From NCBI GenBank assembly GCA_018241445.1, contig JAFEDT010000007.1:140993-204992 (forward strand): DNA of 64,000 nt, in the 5' to 3' direction. Of this stretch, positions 35,948 through 46,408 are shown piece after piece; within the stretch, counting starts at the first letter, position 1, and each line of letters opens with the position of its first letter. Made by a program: the position numbers and the translations under genes. The notes beneath the pieces were generated by a model. The model had not been told where the DNA came from. It ran no database searches and worked only from the letters and a program-made list of their open reading frames with translations. Origin of the DNA: Pseudomonadota bacterium (GTDB lineage Bacteria > Pseudomonadota > Gammaproteobacteria > Steroidobacterales > Steroidobacteraceae).

Positions 35948-36553
35948 TCAGGCCTTCCCGCCGGGGTCGCCGCCAGCAGGGCCACGGCCGTCGGTGTCAC
36001 GGTCGCGGCGCGCCGCGCGCCCGGTAAACCAGGCATCGATGATGAGCAGCGCCGCGCCGACGGTGATGGCGGAGTCGGCGAGGTTGAAAGCCGGGAAGTG
36101 ATGTCCAGCCCAATGAGCGTCGATGAAGTCCACCACGCGCCCACGCGTCAGCCGGTCGACCAGGTTGCCCAGCGCCCCGCCCACGATCAGGGCCAGCGCC
36201 GCGCACAGCCACGGCTGGCTGGCGGATCGCAGCCGCCGCAGCCACCCCAGCAGCACGCCGCTGACCGCCAGCGCCAGGATCGCGAACAGCCAGCGTTGCC
36301 AGCCAGCCTGTTGCGCCAGGAAGCTGAAGGCAGCGCCCGTGTTGTATGTCAGGATGAAGTCCAGCACCGGCAGTACCCGCACCGGCTGCCACAGTGTGAA
36401 ATGCTGCTCGATCAGCGCCTTCACCCCCTGGTCGGCGGCGATGATCGCGCCGGTGAGCGGCAGCCAGCGCCAGCCGCTCGCCGCCAGCGGCGGGATGATG
36501 GGCGCCGCGTCCAGCGATACCACTGTGGTCGTGTCCTCGTGGCGGCGTGTCAT
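35948..36553 (-). CDS. lspA: Lipoprotein signal peptidase II
   Basis: 201-residue polytopic aspartyl protease that cleaves prolipoprotein signal peptides. Motifs: [32 protein letters not shown] and [12 protein letters not shown], giving the two catalytic aspartates. Start at 36553 in an ATGA overlap with ileS. The C-terminus is extended with charged residues. Gene order ileS-lspA is conserved in Gammaproteobacteria. Confidence 0.95.
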   Translation of the reverse strand: MTRRHEDTTTVVSLDAAPIIPPLAASGWRWLPLTGAIIAADQGVKALIEQHFTLWQPVRVLPVLDFILTYNTGAAFSFLAQQAGWQRWLFAILALAVSGVLLGWLRRLRSASQPWLCAALALIVGGALGNLVDRLTRGRVVDFIDAHWAGHHFPAFNLADSAITVGAALLIIDAWFTGRAARRDRDTDGRGPAGGDPGGKA

Positions 36554-39366
36554 ACGAAGCGCCGCTCCTCGCCCGGGCCGTCGACATTGCTGACGCAACG
36601 GCCGCACAGCTGCGGATGCTGCGCGTGACTGCCGACGTCTGCGCGGCGCTGCCAGCAGCGCACGCACTTGGGGTCATCGATGGCGCGCACCGCGATCCAC
36701 ACACCCGGCACGGTGCCGGCCACCACCCCGGGCGGCGCGCTGTCGGTGAGCTGCACGCGCGCAGCGGAGGTGATCAGCAGGAACCGCAGTTCCTCCCCGA
36801 GGACCGACAGCGCGGGGTAATGCGCCGCGGTGCACCACACGTCCACCTGCGCATCCAGCGGCGCGCCGATGGCGCCGGTGTCGCGCAGCTTTTCCAGTTC
36901 ACGGGTGACATCGCCGCGCAGGCTCAGCAGCGCCTGCCAGTCGATCGACGCTGGCGGCAGCGCCGGCAGCGGATGCCAGGTCTCGAAGAACACCGACTCG
37001 CCGCGCGTCCCCGGCAGGTAGCGCCAGGCCTCCTCCGCGGTGAAGGACAGGATCGGCGCCAGCCAGCGCACCATGCTCTCGGCCACGTGCAGCATCGCGG
37101 TTTGCGCGGAGCGGCGCGCGTGCCCGCGTGCAGGCGTGGTGTACATGCGGTCCTTCAGCACGTCCAGGTAGAAGCCGCCCAGGTCCACGCTGCAGAAGTT
37201 GTGCACCTTCTGGTAGATAAGGTGAAAGGCGTAGCGGCGGTAGGCGTCACTGATCTCGCCGTGCAGCTGCGCGGTGCGCGAGAGCACCCAGGCGTCCAGC
37301 GCCAGCAGCTCCCCGGCCGGCAGCGCATCACGCGCCGGGTCGAAGCCGTGCAGATTGCCCAGCAGGAAGCGCAGGGTATTGCGCATGCGCCGGTAGGAGT
37401 CCGCCATGCGCTTCAAGATCTCGTCCGAGACGGCGATCTCGTTGGCGTAGTCGGTGGCGGACACCCACAGCCGCAGCACGTCGGCGCCCAGGGAGTGCAT
37501 CACCTTCTGCGGCGCGATGACGTTGCCCAGCGACTTGGACATCTTGCGGCCCTTGTCGTCCACGGTGAAGCCGTGGGTCAGCACGCCGCGGTACGGCGGT
37601 CGCTGGTACAGCGCCTCGGACATCAGCAGCGAGCTGTGGAACCAGCCGCGATGCTGGTCGGAGCCCTCCAGGTACAGGTCCACCGGCGCGCTGACCTCCG
37701 GGCGCTCGGTGCCGACACATTCGAAGGACAGGCCCGAGTCCGCCCACACGTCCATGACGTCCCTGACCTTCTCATAGTCCGCTGCCTCCGCGCCCAGCAG
37801 CTCGGCCGGCTCGAGCCCAAACCAGGCGTCGATGCCCTCGCGCTCGACGCGCGCCGCCACTGCCTCGATCAGCTCCTGGGTGCGCGGGTGCAGTTGGCCG
37901 CTCGCGCGATGCACGAACAGCGGGATCGGCACGCCCCAGGTGCGCTGGCGGGAGATGCACCAGTCGGGGCGGCTCTCGATCATGGCGGTGATGCGCGGCT
38001 CGCCCCAGGACGGCGTCCATTGCACACCGGGGATGTCGCGCAGGGTGTGGGCGCGCAGGTCACGCTGCTCCATGCTGATGAACCACTGCGGCGTGGCGCG
38101 GAAGATGACCGGGGTCTTGTGGCGCCAGCAGTGCGGATAACTGTGGCGCAGGGTGGTCTCGTGCACCAGTCGGCCGGCCTGCGCCAGCGCGGCCACGGTC
38201 GCCGCACTGGCGTCGCCAACCTTCAGCCCGCCCACCGCCGGCGTGTCGGGGAGAAAGCGGCCGTCGTCGCCCACCGGGTTGGTGACCGGCAGGCCGTAGC
38301 GCTGCCCGACCACGAAGTCCTCCTGGCCATGCCCGGGCGCGGTGTGCACGGCGCCGGTACCGGCGTCCAGCGTCACGTGCTCGCCCAGGATCACGGGCAC
38401 CTGCCTCGGTTCCAGCGGATGCCACAACGTCAGTCCTTCGAGGGCGCGTCCCGGGAAGCGCGCCAGCTCGCCCGCGGCAGTGAGGCCGTAACGCTTCAGA
38501 CTGGGCTCGGCCAGTTCCGCCGCCATGATCAGCAGGCGTGATTCCCCCGGTTGCGTCGCCTGGACAGGCAACAGCACGTAGCTGAACTCCGGATGCAGGG
38601 CCACCGCCTGGTTGGCCCACAGGGTCCACGGTGTCGTGGTCCAGATCACGACATCGACCGGGCTTGCACCCAGGCCCTGCCGCAGGCCCAGGATTCGCGC
38701 CAACGTCTCGTTGTCGGCGACGCGGAAGGCGACGTCGATGGCGGGGGAGGTCCTCTCCTCGTACTCGACCTCCGCCTCCGCCAGGGCCGAGCGGCAGTCC
38801 AGGCACCAGTACACCGGCTTGAAGCCCTTGTAGAGGTGGCCGTTGGCGATGACGCGCCCGAAGGCGCGCAACTGCTGCGCCTCGTAGCGCGGCGCCATGG
38901 TCAGGTAAGGGCGCTCCCAGTCGCCGAGGACCCCCAGGCGCTTGAAGTCGGCGCGCTGCAGCTCCACCTGCTCCTGCGCGAAGGCGCGGCAGGCGGCGCG
39001 AAAGGCGCGCGCATCCAGCTTCTGCCCCGGCCGTCCGTGCTTGCGTTCCACCTGGTGCTCGATCGGCAGGCCATGGCAGTCCCAACCCGGGATATAGGGT
39101 GCGTCGAAGCCGTCCATGGAACGGGACTTGACCACGATGTCCTTGAGGATCTTGTTGACCGCGTGGCCGATATGGATGGCGCCGTTGGCGTAGGGCGGCC
39201 CGTCGTGCAGTACGAAGCGGGGCCGCCCGCGCGCCCGCTCGCGCAGCTTGCCGTAAATGTCCCGCTGCTCCCAGGCACGCACCGCGGCCGGCTCGCGCTG
39301 AGCCAGGTCCGCCTTCATCGGAAAATCGGTCTGTGGCAGGTTGATCGTGTGCTTGTAGTCGGCCAT
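36550..39366 (-). CDS. ileS: Isoleucyl-tRNA synthetase
   Basis: 938 residues, the normal bacterial length. Class I signatures: [11 protein letters not shown] (HIGH) near residue 65 and [14 protein letters not shown] (KMSKS) near 610; an editing domain lies between. The C-terminal zinc knuckle CVRC...CGRC is intact, marking the common type-1 enzyme. ATG at 39366, 11 bases downstream of ribF. Confidence 0.97.
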   Translation of the reverse strand: MADYKHTINLPQTDFPMKADLAQREPAAVRAWEQRDIYGKLRERARGRPRFVLHDGPPYANGAIHIGHAVNKILKDIVVKSRSMDGFDAPYIPGWDCHGLPIEHQVERKHGRPGQKLDARAFRAACRAFAQEQVELQRADFKRLGVLGDWERPYLTMAPRYEAQQLRAFGRVIANGHLYKGFKPVYWCLDCRSALAEAEVEYEERTSPAIDVAFRVADNETLARILGLRQGLGASPVDVVIWTTTPWTLWANQAVALHPEFSYVLLPVQATQPGESRLLIMAAELAEPSLKRYGLTAAGELARFPGRALEGLTLWHPLEPRQVPVILGEHVTLDAGTGAVHTAPGHGQEDFVVGQRYGLPVTNPVGDDGRFLPDTPAVGGLKVGDASAATVAALAQAGRLVHETTLRHSYPHCWRHKTPVIFRATPQWFISMEQRDLRAHTLRDIPGVQWTPSWGEPRITAMIESRPDWCISRQRTWGVPIPLFVHRASGQLHPRTQELIEAVAARVEREGIDAWFGLEPAELLGAEAADYEKVRDVMDVWADSGLSFECVGTERPEVSAPVDLYLEGSDQHRGWFHSSLLMSEALYQRPPYRGVLTHGFTVDDKGRKMSKSLGNVIAPQKVMHSLGADVLRLWVSATDYANEIAVSDEILKRMADSYRRMRNTLRFLLGNLHGFDPARDALPAGELLALDAWVLSRTAQLHGEISDAYRRYAFHLIYQKVHNFCSVDLGGFYLDVLKDRMYTTPARGHARRSAQTAMLHVAESMVRWLAPILSFTAEEAWRYLPGTRGESVFFETWHPLPALPPASIDWQALLSLRGDVTRELEKLRDTGAIGAPLDAQVDVWCTAAHYPALSVLGEELRFLLITSAARVQLTDSAPPGVVAGTVPGVWIAVRAIDDPKCVRCWQRRADVGSHAQHPQLCGRCVSNVDGPGEERRFV

Positions 39367-39377
39367 GTCAGCTTGTG

Positions 39378-40304
39378 TCAGGTGTCCAGTATCCGCCGCG
39401 CGGCGGCCGCATCGCGGTGCATCTGCGCGCTCAGTTCCCCGAGCGTCGCAAAGCGCTCCTCGTCGCGCAGCTTCGCCACGAACTCCACTTCTATCTCGCG
39501 ACCGTACAGGTCGCCCTCGAAGTCGAACAGGTACGCTTCCAGCAGCGCCTCGCCGCCTCCACCGAGCGTCGGCCTGGTGCCCAGGCTCGCCACCGCGGCG
39601 CGCGGCGCGGCAGTGGCGCCATGCACGCGTACCGCGAAGATGCCCGCCACCGGCGAGCGGCGCCGTTCCAGCGGCACGTTGGCGGTCGGAAAGCCGAGCG
39701 TGCGCCCCAGGCGCTTGCCCGCGATCACCCGGCCACGCATCGACCAGCGTCGCCCCAGCGCGCGCGCGGCGCGCGCGAAATCCGCCTCGGCCAGCGCGCT
39801 GCGGATCGCGCTGCTGCTGACACGCTCGCCGCCCTTGAGCACGGGGGCCTGCACCTCGACCGTGAAGCCGAGGCGCTGGCCGGCCGCAGCCAGCTCCCCG
39901 GGACCTGCGCTGGCGCTGTTGCCGTAGCGGAAGTCGTGACCCACCACGACCGTGCGCGCCCCCACCTGGCGGGCCAGGAAGCTCGCGAAGTCCTGCGCTG
40001 ACAGGTTACGCAAAGCCTCGCCAAAGCGCAGCAGCCACAGGTACTTCAGTCCGCGCGGCGCCAGCAGCCGCCAGCGCTCGCGCAGCGTGGTCAGCCGGGC
40101 CGGCGGCGCCTGTGGGGCCAGGTACTCCCGCGGCAGCGGCTCGAAGGACAGCAGCACCGCCGGTTCGCCGGCAGCCTGCGCCAGCGTCACCGTCCGTTCG
40201 ATGAGCGCCTGATGTCCCAGGTGCAGACCATCGTAGGCCCCGACCGTGACCGCGCAACGCCCCGGCTCGCGGCGCCGGCCGCCCATTCCGCGGATCAGTT
40301 CCAT
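39378..40304 (-). CDS. ribF: Bifunctional riboflavin kinase / FMN adenylyltransferase
   Basis: 308 residues: N-terminal FAD synthetase domain with [11 protein letters not shown] near residue 20 and [10 protein letters not shown], and a C-terminal flavokinase domain with [19 protein letters not shown]. Makes FMN and FAD. Start at the ATG at 40304; an extension to 40394 would cover the promoter region. First gene of the ribF-ileS-lspA-ispH operon, divergent from rpsT. Confidence 0.95.
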   Translation of the reverse strand: MELIRGMGGRRREPGRCAVTVGAYDGLHLGHQALIERTVTLAQAAGEPAVLLSFEPLPREYLAPQAPPARLTTLRERWRLLAPRGLKYLWLLRFGEALRNLSAQDFASFLARQVGARTVVVGHDFRYGNSASAGPGELAAAGQRLGFTVEVQAPVLKGGERVSSSAIRSALAEADFARAARALGRRWSMRGRVIAGKRLGRTLGFPTANVPLERRRSPVAGIFAVRVHGATAAPRAAVASLGTRPTLGGGGEALLEAYLFDFEGDLYGREIEVEFVAKLRDEERFATLGELSAQMHRDAAAARRILDT

Positions 40305-40329
40305 GGGATCAACTGGTTGATTCAGAAAG

Positions 40330-40360
40330 ATAATACAGGCATCCCGCCAGTCAGTGTCCA
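40330..40360 (-). promoter_or_regulatory. Candidate promoter for the ribF operon
   Basis: On the minus strand, TGGACA (plus 40355-40360) and TATTAT (plus 40330-40335), 19-base spacer, giving a leader of about 20 bases. The spacer is longer than ideal. Confidence 0.4.
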
Positions 40361-40395
40361 GGCGCGGAATCCGGCAGTTTATTGGAATTGACAAG

Positions 40396-40440
40396 CCCGG
40401 GGGCGATCCTCAGACTACGCCGCCTTCGCAAACCCCCGGG
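40396..40440 (+). promoter_or_regulatory. rpsT leader stem-loop overlapping the ribosome site
   Basis: CCCGGGGG (40396-40403) pairs perfectly with CCCCCGGG (40433-40440). The only purine-rich ribosome-site candidate before the GTG at 40452 begins in the 3' arm (GGGAA). A TTGACA stands at 40388-40393 but its -10 is unclear. It may control S20 translation. Confidence 0.5.
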
Positions 40441-40451
40441 AATTGAAGTTC

Positions 40452-40715
40452 GTGGCCAATACCAAGTCCGCCGAAAAGGCTGCCCGTCAGGCTGAGAAGC
40501 ATCGCGCGCGCAACGTTACGCTGCGTTCGCGCATGCGTACAGCCGTGCGCACCGTGACCGCCGCCATCGCCGGCGGGGACAAGGAAGCCGCCAAGGCGGG
40601 CTACCAGAAGGCCGTGCCGATCATCGACTCGCTGGCGGGCAAGCAGATCATCCACCGCAACAAGGCGGCACGGCACAAGAGCCGTCTGGCAGCGCGCATC
40701 CGCGCAATGACTTAA
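40452..40715 (+). CDS. rpsT: 30S ribosomal protein S20
   Basis: 87-residue basic protein matching S20 throughout: ANTKSAEKAARQAEKHRAR at the start and KQIIHRNKAARHKSRLAARI at the end. It binds 16S rRNA early in 30S assembly. The homologous start is a GTG at 40452; a TTG three codons earlier (40443) is possible. E. coli rpsT also uses a non-ATG start, and S20 represses its own translation there. The leader hairpin described separately would suit such control. Monocistronic and divergent from ribF. Confidence 0.96.
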   Translation: MANTKSAEKAARQAEKHRARNVTLRSRMRTAVRTVTAAIAGGDKEAAKAGYQKAVPIIDSLAGKQIIHRNKAARHKSRLAARIRAMT

Positions 40716-40738
40716 CAGGCGCTTCGCGCCGGATTCAC

Positions 40739-40764
40739 CCGGGTTCGCCAAAGCGCGAACCCGG
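40739..40764. terminator. Hairpin between convergent rpsT and obgE
   Basis: Perfect ten-base stem CCGGGTTCGC / GCGAACCCGG with a six-base loop, located 24 bases after rpsT and 10 bases before the obgE stop. No T-run on either side. Probably serves both genes. Confidence 0.55.
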
Positions 40765-40773
40765 TACATGAAG

Positions 40774-41823
40774 CTAGGACGAAGAGCCGGCCTGCGCGGC
40801 GGCCGCTTCACGCTGCCGCTCCTCCAGGAAGGCCATCACCTGCGCGCACAGCTCCCGCGTGCCCTCGCCCGTGGCGCCCGATATCAGGAAGTGCGGCCCG
40901 CGGAAGCGCAGGGCCCGCACGATGGCGCTGGCGCGCTTGCGCGCCTCGGGGGCTGGCAACAGGTCGCTCTTGTTCAACACCAGCCAGCGGGGCTTCGCCG
41001 CCAGCTCACGGCTGAATTTCTTCAGCTCCGCGACGATCGCGCGGGCATCGCGCACCGGGTCGGCCTCGGGATCCAGCGGCGCGATATCCACCAGGTGCAG
41101 CAACACACCCGTGCGTTGCAGGTGCTTGAGGAAGCGGATGCCTAGCCCGGCGCCTTCGGCGGCCCCCTCGATGAGACCGGGAATGTCCGCCATGACGAAG
41201 CTGCGGTGCTCCCCCACCGCCACCACGCCCAGGTTGGGATACAGCGTAGTGAACGGATAATCGGCCACCTTGGGCCGTGCCGCCGATACCGCGCGGATCA
41301 GCGTTGACTTGCCCGCGTTGGGCAGGCCGAGCAGGCCCACGTCCGCGATCACCTTCAGCTCGAATTCCAGGGAACGCTTCTCCCCGGGGAGCCCGGGACC
41401 GAACTGGCGCGGCGAACGGTTGGTACTGGACTTGAAGCGCTGGTTGCCCCAGCCGCCCTTGCCGCCACGCGCCACCAGCAGTTCCTGGCCGTCGCGCGTC
41501 AGATCACCCAGCACCTCGCCCGTGTCGGCGTCACGCACTACCGTGCCGATCGGTACCGGCACGTAGAGATCCGCACCGCCGCGGCCAAAGCAGTCGTTGG
41601 CGCCGCCCGGCTCGCCATGCTCTGCCCGATAAGTGCGCTCGATGCGGAAGTCCGCCAGGGTGTTGATGCCGGTGGTGGCACGCAGGTAGACGCTGCCGCC
41701 CAGGCCGCCGTCCCCCCCGTCAGGGCCGCCGAAGGGGACGAACTTCTCGCGGCGGAAACTGGTGCTGCCGCGCCCGCCGTTGCCCGCCTGGACCCGGGTG
41801 CGCGCTTCGTCGACAAATTTCAT
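40774..41823 (-). CDS. obgE: GTPase Obg/CgtA
   Basis: 349 residues: glycine-rich Obg domain (about 1-158, [14 protein letters not shown]), then a G domain with G1 [16 protein letters not shown]2/G3 [10 protein letters not shown] and [16 protein letters not shown], and G4 NKSDLL. Involved in 50S subunit assembly and stress response. It normally follows rplU-rpmA directly; here a TonB receptor gene on the other strand separates it from rpmA by 2.8 kb, so it must have its own promoter. Confidence 0.96.
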   Translation of the reverse strand: MKFVDEARTRVQAGNGGRGSTSFRREKFVPFGGPDGGDGGLGGSVYLRATTGINTLADFRIERTYRAEHGEPGGANDCFGRGGADLYVPVPIGTVVRDADTGEVLGDLTRDGQELLVARGGKGGWGNQRFKSSTNRSPRQFGPGLPGEKRSLEFELKVIADVGLLGLPNAGKSTLIRAVSAARPKVADYPFTTLYPNLGVVAVGEHRSFVMADIPGLIEGAAEGAGLGIRFLKHLQRTGVLLHLVDIAPLDPEADPVRDARAIVAELKKFSRELAAKPRWLVLNKSDLLPAPEARKRASAIVRALRFRGPHFLISGATGEGTRELCAQVMAFLEERQREAAAAQAGSSS

Positions 41824-41978
41824 TGGCCCGTTACCTTGAGGTCAGGCGCGACTTTAGCGCATCGGCACGCCGGAAGCGCCGGTACGGCCCGCGGCCGGAC
41901 CGCGGCCGATCAGCCGCAGCTCGATTGACGCCCGCCCGCCTGCGGGCCTAAAGTCCCGCCCGGCTGGCGATACAAGAA

Positions 41979-41993
41979 TATCGATAATCGATA
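41979..41993. promoter_or_regulatory. 15-bp palindrome upstream of the TonB receptor gene
   Basis: TATCGAT-A-ATCGATA is a perfect inverted repeat 25 bases before the ATG at 42019. Its AT-rich sequence stands out in this GC-rich DNA. It may be an operator over the promoter. It does not match a Fur box. Confidence 0.45.
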
Positions 41994-42018
41994 GCTGACG
42001 GTTACGGGGGATACAGCA

Positions 42019-44472
42019 ATGCGTTGGCGAAATGCTGCGGGCGCACGCCCGCTGTTGCGTACATCAACCAACCTCACGGCGCTGGCCGGACTGCTGCTCG
42101 CTGCGGCCGCGGGCGCGCCGCACGCCGGCGAGGCGGCGCTGGAGGAGATCACTGTGACCGCGCAGCGCGTCAGTGAGCGCCTGCAGGACGTACCGATTGC
42201 GGTCACCGCGCTGTCGGGGAGCGACCTGCTCGAGCGCGGCGTGCGCCAGGCGGGCGACATCACCGCCGCGGTGCCGAACCTGCTGCTCAACTCGCCCTAT
42301 GGGCCGGAAGCGCAGCCGACCTTCACGCTGCGCGGGGTCACGACCCAGGACTTCAGCGAGAACCAGAGCAGCCCGGTGGCCATGTACGTCGACGAGGTAT
42401 ACAAGCCGGTCGGCGCCGTGCAGGCCCTGCAGATCTACGACCTGGACCGGGTGGAGGTATTGCGCGGACCGCAAGGCACGCTGTACGGCAAGAATGCCAC
42501 CGGCGGCGCAGTCAACTTCTATACGCGCAATCCCAGCCTGACGGGCTATGACGGCTACGTCACCGCGGGTGCCGGCAACTACAACGCCTGGTCGGTGCGG
42601 GCCGCGGCCGGTGGCCCACTGGTCGATAACGAGCTCGGCTGGCGGGCCGCCCTGCTGTACGACAAGCGCGACGGCTGGGTGCGCAGCGTGGTCCCGGGAG
42701 TCGAGCCGCTCAACGGTGTCGACGCCCTCGCGGGCCGATTCACGCTGCTGGCGAAGCCCGCCGACACCCTCACCGCCACGCTGAAACTGGCCTTCAGCCG
42801 CTCCGGGGGCACGCCCTACGGCGCGCACGCGCTCAACTACGACGCGAACGGGCTCGGCGTGCCGTACATCGGCTGGTTCGACAATGGCGCCAAGTATGCC
42901 GTCCACAAGGACATCCGCAACGACAGTGCCGCGCTCAAGCTCGACTGGGCGCTCGCCGCGCACCTGACCCTCACCTCGGTGACAGGCTTTGACTACGGGC
43001 GCTGGTACGAGAAGAGCGACGACGGCGGGCTGCCGATCACGGCGCGGCTCGACGACCCCAACACCTACTTCTCCAGCGTCAACGCCTTCTCGCAGGAGAT
43101 CCGCCTCACCTCGCACGACACCGGCCCGTTCAACTGGCTGGCCGGCCTGTACTACGGCCGCGAGAGTACTCATGCGACCGTGCAGTTCCACTTCTTCGAC
43201 GGTTATCTGGGATGCGCTTCGGCGGGTCCAGTGCCGCCGCCTGGAACGCCAATAAGCTGCTGGGCGCCGGCCGATCCGGCGATACCGACGCTGTTCGGCT
43301 TCGACGAATACAACAGCTTCGATCAGCTCAAGGACAGCCGCGCCGCGTTCCTCAATCTGACACTGCACGTGACGCCGGCGCTGACGCTGCGTGGCGGACT
43401 GCGCTACACCCGGGACAAGGTCACCATCAGCCACTTTTATGCGCTCGAGGGCGGGCTGCCGAGCCCCGGTTCAGTGGGTCTGAGCCCGGACATCGACGCG
43501 GCGACCTGGTGGACCCAGACCATCGGCAATCCCGCGCTCTACTCACCGCCCAACAGCACGGCGCCGCGCTCGGTTTTCCAGCAGGGCCTGGCAGTGCAGG
43601 GACTGGGGTTCGTGCCAGAGTTTGCCAACACCACCAGCAACTTCAGCGGCAAGGCCGGCATCGACTGGAAGGTGAGCGAGCAGGTGCTGGCGTACCTGAG
43701 CCTCAGCCAGGGCTACCGCGGGGTGGCCTTCAACGGCCAGGCTTACAACGACAACAGCGAACTCACCTTCGCCGCACCGGAAAAGCTGACCTCGCTGGAG
43801 CTCGGGGCCAAGGCGGAGTTCTGGAATCACCGCGCGGTGCTGAACACCGCGCTGTTCCACTACGACTACAAGAATCAGCAGTTCCTGGACGCCTTCGCCC
43901 TGCCGGGCGGCCTCGGCACCGGATTCCGCACCGTCAACGCGCCGAAGTCCCGGGTCGACGGGGCGGAATTCGAGTTGCGCCTCAAGGCAACTGACGACCT
44001 GGAGATCCAGTCCAGCCTCGGCCTCATGCACAGCAAGTACGTCGACCTGACGCTGCACGCGGGCGAGAACCAGGCGCCGGGTGTGCCGCGCGTCTGCTGC
44101 GTCGGCAACAAGCTGATCCAGGCGCCGGACTACAGCGCCATGCTGGGCATCGACTGGCGCCTGCTGCACCTGGCCGCCGGGGATCTGCGGCTGTTTGCCG
44201 ACGGCAACTATTACGGCAAGCAGTATTTCGATGCGTTCAATACCGAGCGCATCGCGCAGGGCGCCTACGGGGTCGCCAACGCGCGGCTGTCGTTCGAGAG
44301 CCCGGGCACGCGCGGCTTCGGCGTCGGGGTGTGGGTGAGGAACCTGACCAACCGGCAATACCTGGCGTACGGCCTCAACCAGAACGACCTGGATACCGGC
44401 ATCCTGGGCTTCGACTATGCCCTGGTGGGTGAGCCGCGGACCTATGGCATCGACGCGACGCTGCGATTCTAG
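42019..44472 (+). CDS. TonB-dependent outer-membrane receptor
   Basis: 817 residues. Signal peptide about 1-37; a TonB-box-like EEITVTAQR follows. The plug domain (about 50-165) has RVEVLRGPQGTLYGKNATGG, and a 22-strand-type barrel ends in IDATLRF with the usual terminal phenylalanine. It is most like the receptors abundant in Sphingomonadaceae and Nevskiales, often for plant compounds, steroids or siderophores; ligand unknown. It has a strong ribosome site (GGGGGA) and stands alone on the plus strand between obgE and rpmA. Confidence 0.94.
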   Translation: MRWRNAAGARPLLRTSTNLTALAGLLLAAAAGAPHAGEAALEEITVTAQRVSERLQDVPIAVTALSGSDLLERGVRQAGDITAAVPNLLLNSPYGPEAQPTFTLRGVTTQDFSENQSSPVAMYVDEVYKPVGAVQALQIYDLDRVEVLRGPQGTLYGKNATGGAVNFYTRNPSLTGYDGYVTAGAGNYNAWSVRAAAGGPLVDNELGWRAALLYDKRDGWVRSVVPGVEPLNGVDALAGRFTLLAKPADTLTATLKLAFSRSGGTPYGAHALNYDANGLGVPYIGWFDNGAKYAVHKDIRNDSAALKLDWALAAHLTLTSVTGFDYGRWYEKSDDGGLPITARLDDPNTYFSSVNAFSQEIRLTSHDTGPFNWLAGLYYGRESTHATVQFHFFDGYLGCASAGPVPPPGTPISCWAPADPAIPTLFGFDEYNSFDQLKDSRAAFLNLTLHVTPALTLRGGLRYTRDKVTISHFYALEGGLPSPGSVGLSPDIDAATWWTQTIGNPALYSPPNSTAPRSVFQQGLAVQGLGFVPEFANTTSNFSGKAGIDWKVSEQVLAYLSLSQGYRGVAFNGQAYNDNSELTFAAPEKLTSLELGAKAEFWNHRAVLNTALFHYDYKNQQFLDAFALPGGLGTGFRTVNAPKSRVDGAEFELRLKATDDLEIQSSLGLMHSKYVDLTLHAGENQAPGVPRVCCVGNKLIQAPDYSAMLGIDWRLLHLAAGDLRLFADGNYYGKQYFDAFNTERIAQGAYGVANARLSFESPGTRGFGVGVWVRNLTNRQYLAYGLNQNDLDTGILGFDYALVGEPRTYGIDATLRF

Positions 44473-44524
44473 CGGGCCTCGCGGCCTCGGGGGCCTCGCG
44501 GAGCGCCGCGCGGCGCCATAAAGC

Positions 44525-44555
44525 AAAAACCCCGGCGCTTGAGGCCGGGGTTGTT
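44525..44555 (-). terminator. Intrinsic terminator after rpmA (also usable from the TonB receptor side)
   Basis: Stem CCCCGGC (44530-44536) / GCCGGGG (44544-44550) with a seven-base loop. On the minus strand it is followed by TTTTTGC, on the plus strand by TTGTT. The minus-strand version is the stronger. Confidence 0.8.
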
Positions 44556-44582
44556 CGCAAACCGACGCGGCTGGTACGCGCT

Positions 44583-44846
44583 CTAGGACTTCGGCGGCAG
44601 CACGCTCACGTACAGGTGCTGCTCGGCACCCTTCTTCGTGAAGTGCACCGTGCCGGCGACCTTCGCGAACAGGGTGTGATCGGTGCCGATGCCAACACCG
44701 GGGCCCGGCCGCACCGGCGTGCCGCGCTGGCGCACGATGATGTTGCCGGCTACCACCGCCTCGCCGCCGAAGCGCTTCACGCCCAGCCGCTTGGAGTGGG
44801 AGTCGCGGCCGTTCTTGGTACTGCCGCCAGCCTTTTTATGTGCCAT
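44583..44846 (-). CDS. rpmA: 50S ribosomal protein L27
   Basis: 87 residues with the L27 N-terminus [20 protein letters not shown], whose tail reaches the peptidyl transferase centre, and the [19 protein letters not shown] motif. Located 31 bases after rplU in the same transcript; followed by an intrinsic terminator rather than by obgE. Confidence 0.97.
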   Translation of the reverse strand: MAHKKAGGSTKNGRDSHSKRLGVKRFGGEAVVAGNIIVRQRGTPVRPGPGVGIGTDHTLFAKVAGTVHFTKKGAEQHLYVSVLPPKS

Positions 44847-44877
44847 GAGCTGATCTTCCGTCTGTTGGATGCAGCGC

Positions 44878-45192
44878 TCAGCCGGCGCTGATGTCGGTGA
44901 CTTTGACTTCCGTAAAGGGCTGCCGGTGGTTCTTCTGCCGCAGGTAGTGGGCGCGGCGCTTGAACTTCACGATCGACACCTTGGCGCCCTTGCCGTGGCG
45001 CACGACGGTGGCCAGAACCTTGCCCCCCTTGAGGGTCGGCTTGCCGACCTTCACCTCGGTGCCCTGCCCCACCAGCAGGACCTGCCCGAATTCCACGGTG
45101 GCGCCCGGCTCGGCCTCGAGCTTCTCGACTCGCAGCACACCGTCCTTCGTCACCCGATATTGCTTGCCGCCCGTGGCGATAACCGCGTACAT
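44878..45192 (-). CDS. rplU: 50S ribosomal protein L21
   Basis: 104 residues beginning [18 protein letters not shown] and ending with the 23S rRNA-binding basic region [20 protein letters not shown], typical of L21. First gene of rplU-rpmA, divergent from ispB as in most Gammaproteobacteria. A near-consensus promoter lies 50-80 bases upstream. Confidence 0.97.
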   Translation of the reverse strand: MYAVIATGGKQYRVTKDGVLRVEKLEAEPGATVEFGQVLLVGQGTEVKVGKPTLKGGKVLATVVRHGKGAKVSIVKFKRRAHYLRQKNHRQPFTEVKVTDISAG

Positions 45193-45245
45193 AAGTGTCC
45201 AGACTTTACAGGGGGATGGGGCCTTATGGGCCCGAAAGGCCGCGC

Positions 45246-45274
45246 ATTCTACTGGCGCACCGGGGCGCGGTCAA
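45246..45274 (-). promoter_or_regulatory. Sigma-70 promoter of rplU-rpmA
   Basis: On the minus strand TTGACC (plus 45269-45274), 17-base spacer, TAGAAT (plus 45246-45251), followed by a GC-rich discriminator. Each hexamer differs from consensus by one base. Leader about 45 bases. Confidence 0.75.
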
Positions 45275-45430
45275 ACTGGGTTTTGCCATGCGCGCCGGGG
45301 ACTTAGGCTGAAAATCGGCCCTGCCGGAAGGCGCGCGGCCGCGTTTCCCCTTCAGCGCGGCACTCGGCTACGATGCGCCGGCCCTCACTGCGTCCGAATC
45401 GAAAATTTTCCAGAAGCGATCCCGGCACCC

Positions 45431-46408
45431 ATGACCCTGGCAGAGATCCGTGCACTGGTCCCCGAGGACCTGCGGTCCCTGGATGAGATCATCCGCGCCC
45501 GCATGACGAGCGCTGTCCCCCTGGTAGACCAGGTGGCCGGCCATATCATCGCGGGCGGCGGTAAGCGGCTGCGCCCCCTGATGGTACTGCTGGCGGCGCG
45601 GGCCTGCGGCGCGAGCGGCGCCAGTGGCGGCGCGCATGTCGAGGCGGCCGCGCTCATCGAGTTCATCCACACCGCCACGCTGCTGCACGACGATGTAGTG
45701 GATGGTTCCTCGCTGCGCCGCGGCCGATACACGGCCAATCACATCTTCGGCAACCAGGCGAGCGTGCTGGTCGGGGACTTTGTCTACTCGCGCGCCTTCC
45801 AGATGATGGCGCAGCTCGCCAGCCAGCCGGTGATGGAAATCATGGCCAACGCCACCAACATGATCGCCGAGGGCGAGGTGCTGCAGCTCATGAATGCGCA
45901 TGACCCGCAGACCACCGAGCAGCGCTACCTGGAGGTCATCCATCGCAAGACCGCGAAACTGTTCGAGGCCGGCGCCGAAATCGCCGCGGTGCTCGGCGGC
46001 TCCAGCCCCGCGGTGCGCTCGGCACTCGCCTGCTACGGCCGGCACCTGGGCACCGCCTACCAGCTCGTCGATGACGTGCTCGACTACCGTTCCAACCCGC
46101 AAGAGCGCGGCAAGAATCTCGGCGAAGACCTGGCCGAGGGCAAACCCACCCTGCCGCTGATCCATGCACTGAAGAACGGCAGCCCGCAGCAGCAGGCGAT
46201 CATCCGCCGTGCCATCGAGCAGGGCGGCGGCGATGGGTTGGCGTCAGTGGTGGCGGCGATCGACTCCACCGGAGGACTGGACTACACGGCGGCACTGGCC
46301 AGTGCGCAGAGGGAGCAGGCACTGGCGGCACTGGATGCCCTGCCGCCGTCCCCCTTCCGGCAGGGACTGGCAGCGCTGGCGCACTTCGCGGTGTCGCACA
46401 CTGTCTAG
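45431..46408 (+). CDS. ispB: Octaprenyl (polyprenyl) diphosphate synthase
   Basis: 325-residue trans-prenyltransferase making the ubiquinone side chain. First aspartate-rich motif LLHDDVVDGSSLRRG near residue 84, second LVDDVLDYRSNPQERGKNLG-like region (QLVDDVLDY) near 212, and GGGKRLRPLMVL. The start at 45431 gives the normal N-terminus; the frame is open far upstream through rplU antisense sequence. Divergent from rplU. Chain length cannot be set exactly from sequence. Confidence 0.94.
   Translation: MTLAEIRALVPEDLRSLDEIIRARMTSAVPLVDQVAGHIIAGGGKRLRPLMVLLAARACGASGASGGAHVEAAALIEFIHTATLLHDDVVDGSSLRRGRYTANHIFGNQASVLVGDFVYSRAFQMMAQLASQPVMEIMANATNMIAEGEVLQLMNAHDPQTTEQRYLEVIHRKTAKLFEAGAEIAAVLGGSSPAVRSALACYGRHLGTAYQLVDDVLDYRSNPQERGKNLGEDLAEGKPTLPLIHALKNGSPQQQAIIRRAIEQGGGDGLASVVAAIDSTGGLDYTAALASAQREQALAALDALPPSPFRQGLAALAHFAVSHTV

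Noticed and set aside
36547..38541. 664-codon plus-strand frame opposite ileS
   Set aside because: Antisense of an essential synthetase with intact motifs; low-complexity reverse-strand composition.
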